A stretch of DNA of 64,000 nucleotides, taken from Streptomyces atratus. Its GTDB lineage: Bacteria; Actinomycetota; Actinomycetes; Streptomycetales; Streptomycetaceae. The translations under genes and the position numbers were made by a program. Under the pieces are notes generated by a model. The model saw only the letters and a list, made by a program, of their open reading frames with translations. It did not search any database and was not told the DNA's origin. Below, piece after piece: positions 45,907-54,321 of this stretch; position 1 is the first letter of the stretch, and every line of letters starts with the position of its first letter. Location of the stretch: assembly GCF_014648655.1 (NCBI RefSeq), contig NZ_BMRN01000006.1, positions 312,922 to 376,921 of the forward strand, given 5' to 3'.

Positions 45907-45975
45907 CCAGACAACAAAGAAGCCCCCGGCCGCTGACCTGGGGCTTTTTCATGGAGCGGGTGACGAGAATCGAAC
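45907..45975 (-). repeat. tRNA-Gly 3'-end plus terminator, copy C (attachment scar)
   Basis: CCAGACAACAAAGAAGCCCC, identical to the sequence right of the intact tRNA at 60101-60120, a GGGGCTTTTT hairpin return arm, and 24 bases identical to the tRNA 3' end (45952-45975). It marks the junction between two inserted segments. Confidence 0.8.
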
Positions 45976-46105
45976 CGTCGTCGCCCCCGCCCGAAGCCGT
46001 TGTGGTGCTGTCCCAGGCAACTGCAGCACCCGCGGTCCGGAACCCGTAGGACAACCGGGCTTTATCGCACGTTTGGCAGCGGCGGCCACTCGATCCGTGT
46101 TGCCA

Positions 46106-46140
46106 ACGGCCCCGGCGTATACCCGCCGGGGCCGTCCTTT
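46106..46140 (+). terminator. strong hairpin with T tract
   Basis: Perfect 12-bp arms ACGGCCCCGGCG and CGCCGGGGCCGT flank a 6-base loop and are followed by CCTTTC. There is no intact plus-strand gene immediately upstream, so it is probably the leftover terminator of a lost gene. Confidence 0.6.
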
Positions 46141-46305
46141 CAGGTCGTTGCACGTGAGAGTGCGCGGACCCGGTATTCGCAAGGAACTTTTACCGCACAA
46201 GGAGGCATTCCGTGTCGATGGGGTGCGTCGGCCCCCGGAGCCGTCTTTTGCGTGGCGTCAGCTCTGTTCCTCTTCTTCGCTTCCATGAGCCGGTTCCCTG
46301 GTGCT

Positions 46306-46527
46306 TCAGTGTGCCATCACGGGTGTGCTTCCTTGTGCCCAGTCGACGGTGACGAGCCCTTCGCCCACCAGATATGTGCAGGCTGCTGCCAGGTCCTACT
46401 CAGGGATTTGAAGACCGTCGCACAGCTTTGCCCCGGTAACGCCAAGGAAGCGATTGCCTTCCGTGGTTTTGTACAGGGCCTTCATGATCGCGTCGCGGTA
46501 GTGCTTCCGCTCTTGCGGTGTTGCCAT
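46306..46527 (-). pseudogene. small gene interrupted by an amber codon and frameshift
   Basis: From the ATG at 46527 the frame reads MATPQERKHYRDAIMKALYK, then NRFLGVTGAKLCDGLQIPE, then TAG (46398-46396), and continues in the same frame as DLAAACTYLVGEGLVTVDWA and STPVMAH before a second stop. The continuous protein character across the TAG indicates a CAG-to-TAG mutation in a winged-helix-like protein; the far end appears shifted by further indels. Neighbouring 46621-46986 is on the same strand. Confidence 0.6.
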
Positions 46528-46620
46528 GAGCACCGCCCACTCGTGCCGGGCACCGAATCGGAGCCTGTGGGACAGGCGCGACAGGTATGCCTGCCCCGCC
46601 GCCCGTTGCAGGCCCTCGCT

Positions 46621-46986
46621 TCAGATTTCGTCCGTCTGTGTGCGGGCGTCCTGGGAGGTTTGACTGGTTACCAGCCAGGGCCGTGCCGGCTGTGGCGTGT
46701 GAGTGGTGTCGACGGTGAGGTGGAGGCGGGTTCCGCCCGCGTCGTCGACGGGGTAGCTGCGCTGTTCGGTGGCGCCGAAGCAATGACGGAGAGCTTCTGC
46801 GACCTGACGGGCGACTTCGGGGGACTCGGCGACGATGCGCACGTCGGCATTGCCGGCCGAGGGGAGTTCTGGTGACTTCACGGTGACCTCGCTCATCAGG
46901 GACGACAGGGATGACGTGTCGGTGGGTGTGATGCCGTCGCGCCACACCCACCGCCCCCAGTCAGAGAGAAGGCCGGTGTCATCCAT
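46621..46986 (-). CDS. unrecognised 121-residue protein
   Basis: MDDTGLLSDWGRWVWRDGIT, then VRIVAESPEVARQVAEALRHCFGATEQRSYPVDDAGGTRLHLTVDT. The second half has an alpha/beta composition that looks genuinely coding. It lies upstream of the amber-interrupted gene on the same strand. The family is unknown, and the region is damaged, so the start may be different. Confidence 0.5.
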   Translation of the reverse strand: MDDTGLLSDWGRWVWRDGITPTDTSSLSSLMSEVTVKSPELPSAGNADVRIVAESPEVARQVAEALRHCFGATEQRSYPVDDAGGTRLHLTVDTTHTPQPARPWLVTSQTSQDARTQTDEI

Positions 46987-47131
46987 GGCCCCCCGGCGTG
47001 GTGCTCGCGGTGGATGGCTGCGGGCGGTTCAGAGGGCTCGGTCTGCTGCGCGGGGAGCCGATGGATCAGGAACCTTTCCGCGATGACCAAGTTGGTGATC
47101 ACAGTCCCGGTGGTGATCGTCTCCACGCCCC

Positions 47132-47692
47132 TCACTTCCCTCGAGCTGAGGTCAGGAGCCCGGTTGGGTTCCCTGCCGCCGAGGCGGCTCCGCCTTCGGT
47201 CTCCCACCCTTCTTCCTGCCACAGCGCCTCCCGCGCTTCACGGGTGGCGTCCTCGCTCGCCATGAGAGCGCTGGCGCTCAGGAGGCCGCCGGGAGTGGCT
47301 GCGGCGGACATCAGCCGGGCGGCGGCGGCAGCGTCGGTCTCCGGTGGGATCACCAGCAGGTCCCAGCGTCCCGCGGTGTAGGAGAAGAGGATCAGTTTGT
47401 TCGGGTCCTGCTCTTCGGCGAACCAGCCCACGTGCACCGTGTGCCCGGTCACCGGCACCCTTCGCGGTACCACGGGCCAGTAGGTCGGGTTCACCGTGAC
47501 ATGAGTGATCCGGTCCCAGCGCGCGTCCAGCGCGTCCGTCAGAGCGGGGAGTTCGCGGGAAAGATCGCGAGAGCGAGGCCACCAGGCGCCGTCCAGGAGA
47601 CCCGGAGGCGATCCTGCCGGAGTGAAGGAAAGGCGGGCCTGTGACGAAGGTACGCGCTCTCTGATGATCGTGCGGTCGATGGTCGCGGTCAT
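47132..47692 (-). CDS. DUF5994 family protein, first of a divergent pair
   Basis: 186 residues with GLLDGAWWPRSRDLSRELPALTDAL, the DUF5994 hallmark, and VHVGWFAEEQDPNKLILFSY, LLVIPPETDAAAAARLMSAA. The fold and function are unknown; such proteins are abundant in Streptomyces. It is divergent from another DUF5994 gene 285 bp away, and the two proteins share the LDGAWWPRS block. Confidence 0.85.
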   Translation of the reverse strand: MTATIDRTIIRERVPSSQARLSFTPAGSPPGLLDGAWWPRSRDLSRELPALTDALDARWDRITHVTVNPTYWPVVPRRVPVTGHTVHVGWFAEEQDPNKLILFSYTAGRWDLLVIPPETDAAAAARLMSAAATPGGLLSASALMASEDATREAREALWQEEGWETEGGAASAAGNPTGLLTSARGK

Positions 47693-47977
47693 GGCGCGGA
47701 CCTGTCCCCGGGGTTCGTCTTCGACGTCCCGGTGCTGTTGCTCGCCGAGAACGGCACCGGCATGAGAGCCGGTGTGCGAAGTACTCCCGGTCTCTTCACT
47801 TTACTCCGGTCGGCGGTCCGTAAAGGCACGCGTGACCAGGAACCTTCCTGGCGAACACGGGTCCGGCTCCGCCGCCGCGCGGCGCGCCCGCCACCCTCCC
47901 CGGCAGGCGGAGTACGGTGAAGTGACGAGGTGACCTCGCCGGGCGGACGCACCGCCCCGGAAGGCGGGCGAACACAC

Positions 47978-48502
47978 ATGGCCGAATCCGACACTCCCAG
48001 CGTCCCGCAACTTCTGCCGGACGCGGCCCACCAGGCCGTCAGACCCGGGACGGCCCTCTTGAGGCTGGTGACCACGCACACCCGCGAGCAAGTTCTCGAC
48101 GGCGCGTGGTGGCCGCGTTCTCACGACATCGGCGCTGAGCTCCCCGGTCTGATCGCCGCGCTGACCGAGCACCTCGGCCCCATCCTGCGCGTCGGCCTCG
48201 ACGCCGGTGCCTGGGAAGAACTGCCGACCCGTCTGGTCATCGACGACCGGGTCGTCCACATCGACTCCTTCCCGGTCGGCGACGACACCATCCTGATCAC
48301 CCGAGGCGACCAGGACCACTTCACCCTGCTGGTGGTCCCACCGCACGCGACACCTGAAGCAGCCCGCGCCGCGATGGGCAGGGCCGTCCAGGCCGGCAAC
48401 GTCACGCAGGCCGAGCAGATCCTCATCGATACCGGCACCCGTCGCGCACACCCGGTTCCCGCGGAGGAACCGCAGACGGGCCGCGAACGCGGTGAGCAGT
48501 GA
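47978..48502 (+). CDS. DUF5994 family protein, second of a divergent pair
   Basis: 174 residues from MAESDTPSVPQLL. VLDGAWWPRSHDIGAELPGLIAAL and VVHIDSFPVGDDTILITRGDQDHFTLLVVPP, ATPEAARAAMG mark the DUF5994 family. It differs considerably from the divergent paralogue outside these blocks, so the pair is not a recent duplication. Confidence 0.87.
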   Translation: MAESDTPSVPQLLPDAAHQAVRPGTALLRLVTTHTREQVLDGAWWPRSHDIGAELPGLIAALTEHLGPILRVGLDAGAWEELPTRLVIDDRVVHIDSFPVGDDTILITRGDQDHFTLLVVPPHATPEAARAAMGRAVQAGNVTQAEQILIDTGTRRAHPVPAEEPQTGRERGEQ

Positions 48503-48599
48503 GGAAGCCGTCGAGGCTTCGGCGCTCCTTCGGTGAGAGGGATGCAGGTTGCCGCGAAGGTGCAGCTTGGACAGGCGCCCATAGGAGACACTGTGTTAT

Positions 48600-50843
48600 G
48601 TGACGCATGCGCAGAGTGATGGTGGTGGTGAGGGTCTGTGTGGCGCGCTGAGCACGTCGGCCGTCCTGCCGGGGCTCGACAAGGAGCAGCTGCGGCTGCT
48701 GCGTCGGGTGGGGCGTGAGTGGGGGCGGGTGTCGGCTCCCGAGGCGTGGCACCGGGCATTGCCCGTGGATTCCGATCTGGGCAGATTTCCGTCCCCTGCG
48801 GAGATCCAGCCTGTCGGTTGGGGTCGTCTGGTCAGCGTCTCGCCTCTCGGCGGACAACCATTCGCCCCCGACGAGGCCGCGGGAGAGCGGCCCCCCGGCC
48901 GACTGGGCCGCTTGGGTTACCACGTGCGGCGCGTCGTCCTCGGGGCCGCTCTGAAAAGCACGGCGATCGCGCAGGAGCGGATGCGCAAGGCGGTGGCGTT
49001 GCCCGTCCTGTCCGCCGACGCCCTTTCCTCGGTTGCCTACGGGCCCGAGGCCATGCTCGCCGTCCTTGTGCTCGGCGGTGCCGCTGGACTCGCCTACTCC
49101 GTGCCGATCGCCGCAACGATTGCCTTCCTGATGCTGGCGGTGGGGGTGTCGTACCGTCAGACGATCCGCGCATATCCGCACGGCGGTGGCTCGTACATCG
49201 TCGCCAGCGACAATCTGGGCCGCGTTCCTGGGCTGATCGCCGCCGCCGGCCTGATGACCGATTACATCCTCACGGTCGCCGTGTCGATCGCCTCCGGGGT
49301 CGCGGCGATCGCCTCGGCGGTTCCCTCACTCGCCACCGATGCCGTCCCGATCGGCGTCGGCGTGATCGCCCTGCTGCTCGCCGGGAACCTGCGGGGCATC
49401 CGGCAGGCCGGCGCACTGTTCGCCGCGCCGACCTACGCCTTCATCATCGCGGTGTTCGCGCTCGTCGCTGTGGGCCTCGTGGACGCCGCAGGCCGTGGTT
49501 TCCACCCCACTGCGGCTCCGCACCTGAACGCCACGGAGAGCGTCGGCGTACTGCTGGTGATGCGCGCCTTCGCCTCCGGGGCCACGGCGATGACCGGCAT
49601 CGAGGCTATCTCCAACGCGGTGCCGGCATTCAAGCCCGTGGAGTGGCGCAACGCCCGCACCACGCTGACTTGGATGGTCGGTCTGCTCATCGTGCTGTTC
49701 GCCGGCACGGTCGCCATGGTCCGACTCGACGGTGTCGTGCCCAGCACCCAGGAGACGGTCCTCTCCCAGCTCGCCCACCGCAGCTTCGGCTCTGGACCGC
49801 TGTACGTCCTCACGCAGGCCGCCACGGCCGCGGTCCTGCTGCTCGCGGCGAACACCGCTTACAACGACTTCCCCCGCGTGCTGTTCCTGCTTGCCCGTGA
49901 CCGACACGCCCCACAGATCTTTCTGCGCCTGGGCGACCGCCTCGCCTTCAGCAACGGGATCATTCTGCTGTCGATCGCGGCGGCGCTGGTCTACGTGGCC
50001 TTCAGCGGCATGACGGCATCCCTGATCCCGCTGTACGCCGTCGGTGTCTTCCTGGCCTTCACACTGTCCCAGGCCGGAATGGTGGTCCACTGGTGGCGCC
50101 TGCGTGAACGCCACTGGCGCAAGAGCCTGTTCTTCAATGCCACTGGTGCCCTGCTGTCGGCCGTCGTCTTCCTCACCGCCGGCATCACCAAGTTCACCGA
50201 GGGCGCATGGGTCGCCGTGCTTGCCGTCGGACTGTTTCTCGTGGTGACGATGCGCATCCGGCGCCACTACGAGACCGTCGGCAAGGCGCTTCGTCTGCAC
50301 CCGCACGCCATTGAGTTGCCCACCCCAACCATCCCCGCACACCCCAGTCGTGGCGCGGCACAGTCCCCGGCGACAACTTCGCAGCTGCCCGAGGCTCTCC
50401 CCGACGCCCGGACGGAAGAAGAGGACGAGGAGACACCCGAGGAGATCCGCCACCTATCGGTCGTCCCCATCGCGACCATGGACTTGGCCGGCATGCGCGC
50501 ACTGGCCTATGCCGCCTCGCTCCACCAGCCCGTACTCGCACTTCACGTCAGCTCCGAAGAGGACGAGGCGGAACGCTTCCGCGAGTACTGGACCCTGTGG
50601 GGCGACCACCTCCCGCTGGAAGTCGTGGTCTCCCCCTATCGCGCGATCGTCGCACCACTGGTCCACTACATCGAAGCCCTGCACGCAAAGCGCCCGGACC
50701 TCACCTTGACGGTCATCCTGCCGGAGATCGTCACGATGCGCTGGCGGTACCGCCTGCTGCACAGCAGGATCGCCCCACGGCTGCGACACGCACTTCGCCC
50801 GCTGCCGAAGATCGTCGTCACCACCGTCCCTTTCCACGTGTAG
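48600..50843 (+). CDS. APC-superfamily transporter, KimA-like, with cytoplasmic C-terminal domain
   Basis: 747 residues from a GTG with AGGAGA upstream. About 90 N-terminal residues of unusual sequence precede the core KAVALPVLSADALSSVAYGPEAML and AYPHGGGSYIVASDNLG, signatures of the KimA/YdaO-type APC transporters, followed by twelve predicted membrane segments and a roughly 200-residue soluble C-terminus (HLSVVPIATMDLAGMRALAYAASLHQPVLALHV). KimA imports potassium by proton symport; substrate assignment here is by similarity. No c-di-AMP riboswitch is visible in the 97-bp leader. Confidence 0.88.
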   Translation: MTHAQSDGGGEGLCGALSTSAVLPGLDKEQLRLLRRVGREWGRVSAPEAWHRALPVDSDLGRFPSPAEIQPVGWGRLVSVSPLGGQPFAPDEAAGERPPGRLGRLGYHVRRVVLGAALKSTAIAQERMRKAVALPVLSADALSSVAYGPEAMLAVLVLGGAAGLAYSVPIAATIAFLMLAVGVSYRQTIRAYPHGGGSYIVASDNLGRVPGLIAAAGLMTDYILTVAVSIASGVAAIASAVPSLATDAVPIGVGVIALLLAGNLRGIRQAGALFAAPTYAFIIAVFALVAVGLVDAAGRGFHPTAAPHLNATESVGVLLVMRAFASGATAMTGIEAISNAVPAFKPVEWRNARTTLTWMVGLLIVLFAGTVAMVRLDGVVPSTQETVLSQLAHRSFGSGPLYVLTQAATAAVLLLAANTAYNDFPRVLFLLARDRHAPQIFLRLGDRLAFSNGIILLSIAAALVYVAFSGMTASLIPLYAVGVFLAFTLSQAGMVVHWWRLRERHWRKSLFFNATGALLSAVVFLTAGITKFTEGAWVAVLAVGLFLVVTMRIRRHYETVGKALRLHPHAIELPTPTIPAHPSRGAAQSPATTSQLPEALPDARTEEEDEETPEEIRHLSVVPIATMDLAGMRALAYAASLHQPVLALHVSSEEDEAERFREYWTLWGDHLPLEVVVSPYRAIVAPLVHYIEALHAKRPDLTLTVILPEIVTMRWRYRLLHSRIAPRLRHALRPLPKIVVTTVPFHV

Positions 50844-50936
50844 CCACCTTCCCGTGGCCACGCTTGTGGCTTCGCGGCATGCCGATTACCACATCGCCCA
50901 CCTCAGCCTGAATCCCCGAGGGCTGTGGCCAGGCGG

Positions 50937-51055
50937 TCAGGGGGAAACGGCCGCCTGCGCGGTGACCTGGCGGCGGGCGAGGCGGAGGCTGCGGGTGAAG
51001 GAGAGCCGGTCGGCTTCGAGTTGGGCGGCATCCGCGGTGGGGGGCGAACCCTGCC
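50937..51055 (-). pseudogene. IS4/IS5-type transposase C-terminal remnant
   Basis: The minus strand encodes DRLSFTRSLRLARRQVTAQAA before a stop, the typical final residues of actinobacterial IS4-like transposases (DRxSFTRTLRxARRQVT). The remainder of the element is absent. The rest of 50844-51270 shows nothing else. Confidence 0.65.
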
Positions 51056-51270
51056 GAGCGCTGCCGGGCCTGCTCCCCGAGGGCACGGTGGTCAGTCGCG
51101 CGGATGGCGTCCGCTCATGTCTGGGGGCCCGCCGTGCGAGGCAGGACGATTCCTGCGTCCCCGATGGTCGCCGGACCGATACGGAGCCTCCCGTGCGGGC
51201 AACTGGACGGTCTCACGGCACCGGCTGCCAGCAGGGGACTGCCAGCCGCAGGGCCGCGCGGGTTGTGTGG

Positions 51271-51693
51271 TCAGCTGAGGAAAGACAGCCGGACTTGGCG
51301 TTCGGGGCTGTCCCGGTCGGTGTTAACCAGTACGACGGACTGCGAGGTCCCCAGCTCCAGCTCACCGTCGACCACGGGCAATGTGGCGTGTGGTGGGACC
51401 AGAGCCGGGAGCATGTGGGCCCTGCCGCGGCCAGGACTGCCGTGGCGGTCTTGCCAGCGGTCGTCCGCGGGAAGAATGTTGCGGAGGGCCGCCAACAGGT
51501 CATCGTCACTGCCCGCGCCGGTCTCGATGATGGCCAGGCCGGACGTCGCGTGGAGGGTGAAGATGTTCAGCAGCCCGTTGCGCCCGTGAGCGGCCTCTCG
51601 GAGGAACGCGGAGCATGCGTTCGTGAGGTCGTGCAGGGTCTCCGCGGAGCCGGTTGTGATGTTGATCGTGCGGGTGGTGAAGGTGCCAGCCAT
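51271..51693 (-). CDS. YjbQ/UPF0047 family protein (secondary thiamine-phosphate synthase-like)
   Basis: 140 residues: NIFTLHATSGLAIIETGAG, DDDLLAALRNILP, GRAHMLPALVPPHATLPVVDGELELGTSQSVVLVNTD. The GRxHxxP and HxT motifs form the conserved metal/active-site cluster of the YjbQ fold. Some family members have weak thiamine-phosphate synthase activity; the cellular role is uncertain. Confidence 0.93.
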   Translation of the reverse strand: MAGTFTTRTINITTGSAETLHDLTNACSAFLREAAHGRNGLLNIFTLHATSGLAIIETGAGSDDDLLAALRNILPADDRWQDRHGSPGRGRAHMLPALVPPHATLPVVDGELELGTSQSVVLVNTDRDSPERQVRLSFLS

Positions 51694-52047
51694 GGTTCAC
51701 CGATACCCATTGCGGAGCCCGAGCACTGACGGCCGGATGGGTTGTTCCTCCGGGACTCCACCGGCAAGGGCACGCGCTCCCCGAGGCCAACGGCACCTGG
51801 AGTACCTGGCACCGCGTAGTCCGGGCAGCTCGGACGTCGCCCGGGTTCCGCGTCAACCATGCGGTGCTTACTCAGTGGGAAGGTCGCTGACCTGCTTGTT
51901 TGTGCTCAGAGGCAGGGATGGCGCGGGCTCTGGTGGCCGTGCTTGACCGCTGCTGTCCGCTCCGAAGGGCACGGATGGGGCACGGTCGCTGGGGGCTGAG
52001 TAGCCTGACGTGCATCTTGCTGAGCGTGTCCGGTCTCCATGCGGCCA
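51694..52047. other. intergenic region, no gene seen
   Basis: 354 bp between YjbQ and the AbiE-like locus with no recognised content. Confidence 0.5.
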
Positions 52048-52502
52048 TCAGTCTTCGTGCGGGGCCTCCAGCTCTTGGAGTCGTTCGCCGATGTCGTCGG
52101 CCCATGCCTGTGCCCACTGCCGCAGCCTGGTGATGGCTTGCTCGTCGAGTCCGTAGGCGGCGAATTCCGTGTCGTCGATCCAGTCGGCTCCGCCCAGTCG
52201 CGCTTGCAGCTCGCTCAGTTCGAAGGAGTCGCGGGCATGGCGCCGTCCGAGCTCCTCGAGTTCGACATGGCTCCAGCGGTCCGCAGCGGCTTGTACGTCG
52301 ATCAGGTCCCTGGCGAGTCCGCGGTCGGACAGTGCACGGACCTTGGTTCCGACGACATCTTCGAGGGACAGCACCAAGCCGTGCTGTGTGTGCACGGGTG
52401 GCCGCCAGAGTGCTTCCTTGAGGATGTCGACCTCGCACTCTTCGCACCGCCTACGGCGAGCACGTCTGCGAGCAGGCGACGGTGCAGGTCTGTGAGGTTC
52501 AC
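52048..52502 (-). pseudogene. AbiEii/AbiGii-type nucleotidyltransferase toxin with internal deletion
   Basis: The 5' end reads (V)NLTDLHRRLLADVLAVGG from the GTG at 52502; after about 52460 the frame changes and the C-terminal part CEECEVDILKEALWRP, LSLEDVVGTKVRALSDRG, ARDLIDVQAAADRWSHVEL, ADWIDDTEFAAYGLDE continues to the normal end. Intact homologues have about 75 more residues at this junction, including the GG..A-type nucleotidyltransferase motif and catalytic Asp residues. The toxin is therefore probably dead. Confidence 0.75.
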
Positions 52503-52837
52503 GCAGCGGCCTGGGCGCTGTGGGCCAGTTCGTCGAAGGAGCGTTCCCAGACTTCACGAACATCACGGCTGATCAGTGTGGGCCACAGGCTGATGAGGAG
52601 GCTGCGATTGAGGTACTGGACCAGGTCGTCGTGCTGGCCCTCGGCCAGGACGATGCGGTAGTAGCTCATCCGCAGCCGGGGCTGGTCGAGGTCGAACGTG
52701 GTCAGTCCTGACCACACAAGGTGGAGCGGCAGGCTCACTGTGCCGTGCTCGGGGCCGGCAAGCTCGGAGAGCGCTGCGGGCACGCGCCGGGCGAACTTGG
52801 CGCGGCGGAGATCGGAAAGACCGGGCTGTGATGCCAT
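52499..52837 (-). CDS. small protein paired with the AbiEii-like toxin gene (possible antitoxin)
   Basis: 112 residues from MASQPGLSDLRRAKFARR. It contains SYYRIVLAEGQHDDLVQYLNRSLLISLWPTLISRDVREVWERSF. The family is commonly encoded just upstream of AbiEii-like nucleotidyltransferases in Streptomyces, and its stop overlaps the toxin GTG by 4 bp. No DNA-binding fold is evident; the antitoxin role is inference from pairing. Confidence 0.7.
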   Translation of the reverse strand: MASQPGLSDLRRAKFARRVPAALSELAGPEHGTVSLPLHLVWSGLTTFDLDQPRLRMSYYRIVLAEGQHDDLVQYLNRSLLISLWPTLISRDVREVWERSFDELAHSAQAAA

Positions 52838-52900
52838 GCGTCGATTATCCAGGAAGAGGCCCCACGGGCACTCGGCCAGCCGGTGACACGGCATTGCCAA

Positions 52901-52982
52901 CAGAAGAAGCCCCCGGCCGCTGGCCTGGGGCTTTTTCATGGAGCGGGTGACGAGAATCGAACTCGCGCTCTGAGCTTGGGAA
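52901..52982 (-). repeat. tRNA-Gly 3'-half plus terminator, copy D (best attachment scar)
   Basis: Bases 52939-52982 are identical over 44 bp to 60146-60189 of the intact tRNA (CCA end to the end of the anticodon loop), then diverge sharply. The 52901-52938 flank is a close copy of the tRNA terminator (AAGCCCCC ... GGGGCTTTTT). This is the expected distal att site of an element integrated in the tRNA, with crossover in the anticodon loop. Confidence 0.88.
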
Positions 52983-53327
52983 TCACTCGGTACTTGGGGG
53001 TGAGTATGGACGCTGACCTGCGAAAACGGCCCGGAAAAGGGCCGGTCGAAGTGCTGCGCCGACTCCTTTGTCGACCGCTGTTCACCGCCTCCACTGGCAC
53101 GTTGTGGCACGGCCGCCGACTTCGTGCGGCGCCTGTCCTGGGCGAGGAAACCCTGGCGCCAGGTGACTGTGTGCCTCACGGATCAGGCACCACCCATTTC
53201 CGTGGCTCCTCGCTCCTTCGACTTGATTCGATCCATGAGAGTGCTCCATAGCGTCAAGGATCGGCGGCATCGAGCCCGGTTCCCTCTGGCCTCGCTGTGG
53301 CTCCGCTCATGAGATGTCGGACGCTTG
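52983..53327. other. intergenic region right of attachment scar D, no gene seen
   Basis: 345 bp without recognised genes; a decayed island end. Confidence 0.45.
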
Positions 53328-53726
53328 TTATGCCCAGGTGCGTGAGCACAGTACGAGGCGGTAGCCGTCCGGGTCGGCGATCGTCACTCCATGCTCGTCC
53401 CAGTACGGGTTGTGTGCCGGGACCCGGGTACCGCCGGCCGCCGCGAGGCGGTCGATCAGGGCTTCGTCCACCGGCTTGCCGAGGTAGACCACGAACAGGT
53501 CGTCCACCGTTGGGGTCGGCTCCAGTGGGTGGTCTGGGTCATGCGTGAGCTCGAAATGCCAGGTGCCGCCGGTAGGGCCGAGCATCAGCAGGTCGTGCTC
53601 GCCCGGCACACGCTCGGTCGTCTGCCACAGGACGGTCAGCCCCAGGCCGTCCCTGTAGAAGCGTTCTGCGGCGGCGAGGTCCCGCGAGGGCCGGGCCACC
53701 CGGATCGGGGTCGTGGAGTCGATCAC
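53328..53726 (-). CDS. VOC-family (glyoxalase-like) protein
   Basis: 132 residues, GTG start. RVARPSRDLAAAERFYRDGLGLTVLWQ, GGTWHFELTH, DDLFVVYLG and the ending YWDEHGVTIADPDGYRLVL form a single VOC module similar to YycE. His and Glu metal positions are present. The GTG overlaps the cupin gene stop (GTGA), so the two are co-translated. Confidence 0.9.
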   Translation of the reverse strand: MIDSTTPIRVARPSRDLAAAERFYRDGLGLTVLWQTTERVPGEHDLLMLGPTGGTWHFELTHDPDHPLEPTPTVDDLFVVYLGKPVDEALIDRLAAAGGTRVPAHNPYWDEHGVTIADPDGYRLVLCSRTWA

Positions 53727-54223
53727 GCGGAACGCTCCAGCGCCGCGCGCCAGACAGCGCTGTCGACGTAGTGGTTGTCAAAACGCTCCGAGGACTCGGC
53801 GATCTCCTTCGGGTCCGCTTCGCCACGCATCACCCGGCCGAGCAGGCGCAGGTAGTCGAACCTGCCCACGCCGGGGGTGAAGACGAAGAGGACATCCGCT
53901 TCACAACCCGGGGCAGCCGCGAAGGCGTGCGGGGTGTGGGGAGGCACCGCGAGGAAGTCGCCTTCCTCGAGGACGGTGACTTCCTCGCCCACCAGAACCT
54001 GCAGAGCTCCGCTGATCACGAAGAACAGTTCCGTTGCCCTGGTGTGGAAGTGGGCCGGCGCCCCTGTCGCGCCCTCGGCGAAGGTGGATCGGTAGCTCGT
54101 GATGCCGCCTGCCGTGCCGTCCGAGTCGGCCAGAAGAGTCATCACACTGCTCGGGTCGGCACAGGTCTCGGCATCTGCGTGGCGGGTCAGTAGCGCCGCC
54201 GGCGGAGTCTTGGACGCGGACAT
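53723..54223 (-). CDS. cupin-domain protein
   Basis: 166 residues from MSASKTPPAALL, with AAGGAG upstream. Cupin motif 1 is APAHFHTRATELFFVISGAL (two His and Glu as metal ligands) and motif 2 is EGDFLAVPPHTPHAF. The C-terminal helix block is typical of quercetinase-like small cupins. It may modify a small aromatic or dicarbonyl compound together with the co-translated VOC protein; inference. Confidence 0.9.
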   Translation of the reverse strand: MSASKTPPAALLTRHADAETCADPSSVMTLLADSDGTAGGITSYRSTFAEGATGAPAHFHTRATELFFVISGALQVLVGEEVTVLEEGDFLAVPPHTPHAFAAAPGCEADVLFVFTPGVGRFDYLRLLGRVMRGEADPKEIAESSERFDNHYVDSAVWRAALERSA

Positions 54224-54321
54224 GGTGGGTGTCTCCTTGTTCATGATCATGATCCTCGGATTGTGAATGGCCGTCGTACAGGTCGTCTCCGGCGTCGCGC
54301 TGGAGACCGGGGCAGGGTGAT

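Noticed and set aside
46896..47222. Protein beginning ETITTGTVITNLVIAERF on the minus strand
   Set aside because: Overlaps the better-supported 46621-46986 gene and turns into Gly/Pro-rich shadow sequence; possibly a frameshifted upstream part of it, but not provable here.
48503..48599. c-di-AMP (ydaO) riboswitch before the KimA-like gene
   Set aside because: The leader is only 97 bp and shows no conserved ydaO core.
52939..52982. A second tRNA-Gly gene
   Set aside because: Only the 3' half is present; the D-arm and 5' acceptor strand are missing, so it is an attachment-site scar.
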